From contig JAODGV010000025.1 in the NCBI GenBank assembly GCA_025464425.1, positions 1-6,850 on the forward strand: a stretch of 6,850 nt of DNA, in the 5' to 3' direction. The notes below the pieces were generated by a model. That model saw only the letters and a program-made list of their open reading frames with translations, was not told where the DNA came from and did not search any database. The position numbers and the translations under genes are program-made. Positions 5,875 to 6,850 of this stretch are shown here, piece by piece. Origin of the DNA: Methanosarcinales archaeon. Lineage in GTDB: Archaea > Halobacteriota > Syntropharchaeia > Alkanophagales > Methanospirareceae. Position 1 is the stretch's first letter, and each line of letters opens with the position of its first letter.

Positions 5875-6850
5875 TATGTGGAACTGGAAGAGCATCAGAG
5901 TCATTGCGCGTTTGTGTTGATTGCATACGTAGTGGCAGAGAAGATGCGATTTCTATTGCTAAAGAATTACATGAGCGAATAAGAGCGGAATACGGTCTAC
6001 CGGGGGAACCGCCGGGTAGCGAAGGCGGACTAAGGTGTGACCTCTGCTCGAATGAGTGTGTGATGATAGAGGGCGAAAAGAGCTATTGTGGGCTGAAATG
6101 TAACGTAAACGGGCGATTGTGGTCTTTAGCACCGAAGGGGCATGCATTGATGTACGCATATATTGACCCGTTACCGACCAACTGCTGCGCTGCATGGTTC
6201 TGCCCTGGCTCTTCACAGTTCGGGAAAGATAACATCGCGGTATTCTTCTATGGCTGTAATTTCGATTGCATCTTCTGCCAGAATGCATCGCATAAGGACT
6301 TAGGAGTTGCAAAAGGTGTGAGCATAAAAGATTTTGTTTCTAAGGTACTATGGAATGATAATGCATATTGCGTGTGCTTCTTTGGCGGTAGCCCCGAACC
6401 ACAACTCCCTTTTGCAATACGTGCTTCAGAGCGTATTTTAGAGTCTAAACCTGTGAGGATATGCTGGGAATGGAACGGCTGTGGCAACAGGGATCTGGTG
6501 AAACACGCAGCGGAGATTTCGTATAAAAGCGGCGGGATCGTGAAATTCGACCTCAAAGCATTTGATCCAAATTTAAGTATCGCACTTAGCGGTGTTCCAA
6601 ACCGGAGGGCTTATGAAAACTTCCAGATGATAGCAGAGGAGTTCTTTGAAGGCTCACAGCCGCCTGTTCTCACTGCTACTACTCTGCTCGTGCCGTTCTA
6701 TGTAGATGCGAAGGAGGTGGAGAATATTGCACGGTTTATCGCAGATATTAATCCGGAAATACCTTATTCACTCCTCGTGTTCCATCCCGATTTCTATATG
6801 CGAGATATGCCGATAACGCCGAGGGAACAGGTGCAAAGATGCTATGATGC
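5859..6850 (+). CDS. Radical SAM protein related to PflA / AmmeMemoRadiSam-type enzymes, N-terminal part (3' end outside window)
   Basis: Partial gene; 330 codons visible, no stop before the edge. Seen: a zinc-ribbon-like N-terminus with CIIC (4-7) and CVDC (19-22); a second Cys cluster at Cys60, 63, 67, 77 and 81; NCC and FCPG at 108-117; the radical SAM motif CNFDCIFC (133-140) that would hold the 4Fe-4S cluster; GGSPEP (176-181) near the SAM-binding strand; and KFDLKAFD, typical of activating-enzyme-like members (COG1180). The family cleaves S-adenosylmethionine to a 5'-deoxyadenosyl radical; the target of this archaeal branch is not established. ATG at 5859 is chosen because it directly follows an in-frame TAA (5856-5858) and keeps the first CxxC; it lies inside the end of the GH57 gene (16-nt overlap), so translation is probably coupled. 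No frameshift is seen. The unusually Cys-rich first 140 residues (15 Cys) suggest zinc and/or additional iron-sulfur sites. Confidence 0.92.
   Translation, partial: MGRCIICGTGRASESLRVCVDCIRSGREDAISIAKELHERIRAEYGLPGEPPGSEGGLRCDLCSNECVMIEGEKSYCGLKCNVNGRLWSLAPKGHALMYAYIDPLPTNCCAAWFCPGSSQFGKDNIAVFFYGCNFDCIFCQNASHKDLGVAKGVSIKDFVSKVLWNDNAYCVCFFGGSPEPQLPFAIRASERILESKPVRICWEWNGCGNRDLVKHAAEISYKSGGIVKFDLKAFDPNLSIALSGVPNRRAYENFQMIAEEFFEGSQPPVLTATTLLVPFYVDAKEVENIARFIADINPEIPYSLLVFHPDFYMRDMPITPREQVQRCYD

Noticed and set aside
5876..5920. ATG at 5876 just after the GH57 stop as start of the downstream gene
   Set aside because: It runs only 14 codons to a TGA in another frame; the radical SAM frame starts at 5859.
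6000..6020. Imperfect GC-rich inverted repeat ctaccgggg / ccgggtag
   Set aside because: Mismatched, inside the coding frame of the radical SAM gene (PGEPPGS linker), best explained by Pro/Gly codons.
4948..6556. Minus-strand open frames up to 143 codons opposite GH57 and the radical SAM gene
   Set aside because: Compositionally odd translations without motifs, opposite genes with intact catalytic motifs; treated as spurious.

Overview
The window looks like an ordinary chromosomal stretch from a euryarchaeon. It encodes an archaeal-type adenylate kinase (AdkA family), an archaeal-type S-adenosylmethionine synthetase, a transcription factor B (TFB) and a CxxxCxxC radical SAM protein with an N-terminal zinc-ribbon-like motif. 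TATA/BRE-like promoter elements replace bacterial -35/-10 signals, and codon use is rich in ATA, AGA and AGG. The gene set fits methanogen-related lineages. An ANME-1-like or related uncultured methanotroph/alkanotroph is my best guess, but that is inference. No tRNA, rRNA, CRISPR array, insertion sequence or obvious mobile element was seen.

Layout. At 1-1215 (minus) lies the N-terminal 405 residues of a two-ring Clp/Hsp100-type AAA+ ATPase that runs off the left edge. A 274-bp divergent intergenic region (1216-1489) follows, holding a 20-bp tandem direct repeat with a TATA-like core and a strong 11-bp hairpin. Then come adkA (1490-2065, plus) and, convergent with only 8 bp between stop codons, the archaeal S-adenosylmethionine synthetase (2074-3300, minus). 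Divergent from it is a small winged-helix DNA-binding protein (3407-3721, plus) behind a good archaeal promoter. A TFB homologue (3798-4703), a family 57 glycoside hydrolase (4723-5874) and a partial radical SAM protein (5859-6850, open at the right edge) follow on the plus strand.

How the genes fit together. TFB, GH57 and the radical SAM gene are tightly packed (19-nt gap, then 16-nt overlap), so the last two, possibly all three, may be co-transcribed. AdkA and the SAM synthetase both handle adenine nucleotides but face each other. The winged-helix protein is the obvious candidate regulator of its divergent neighbour or of itself. The Clp-type ATPase and the partial radical SAM protein were found by translating the edges of the window.

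Most unusual points: the Clp-like ATPase lacks the usual N-domain and middle domain and appears to lack the aromatic pore-loop residue in both rings; the TFB has a shortened segment between B-reader and cyclin core plus changes in the second-repeat recognition region; and the divergent region upstream of the Clp-like gene has a repeat/hairpin architecture that cannot be a terminator for either flanking gene. I do not see a clear undescribed multi-gene system; the Clp-like ATPase is the best lead.
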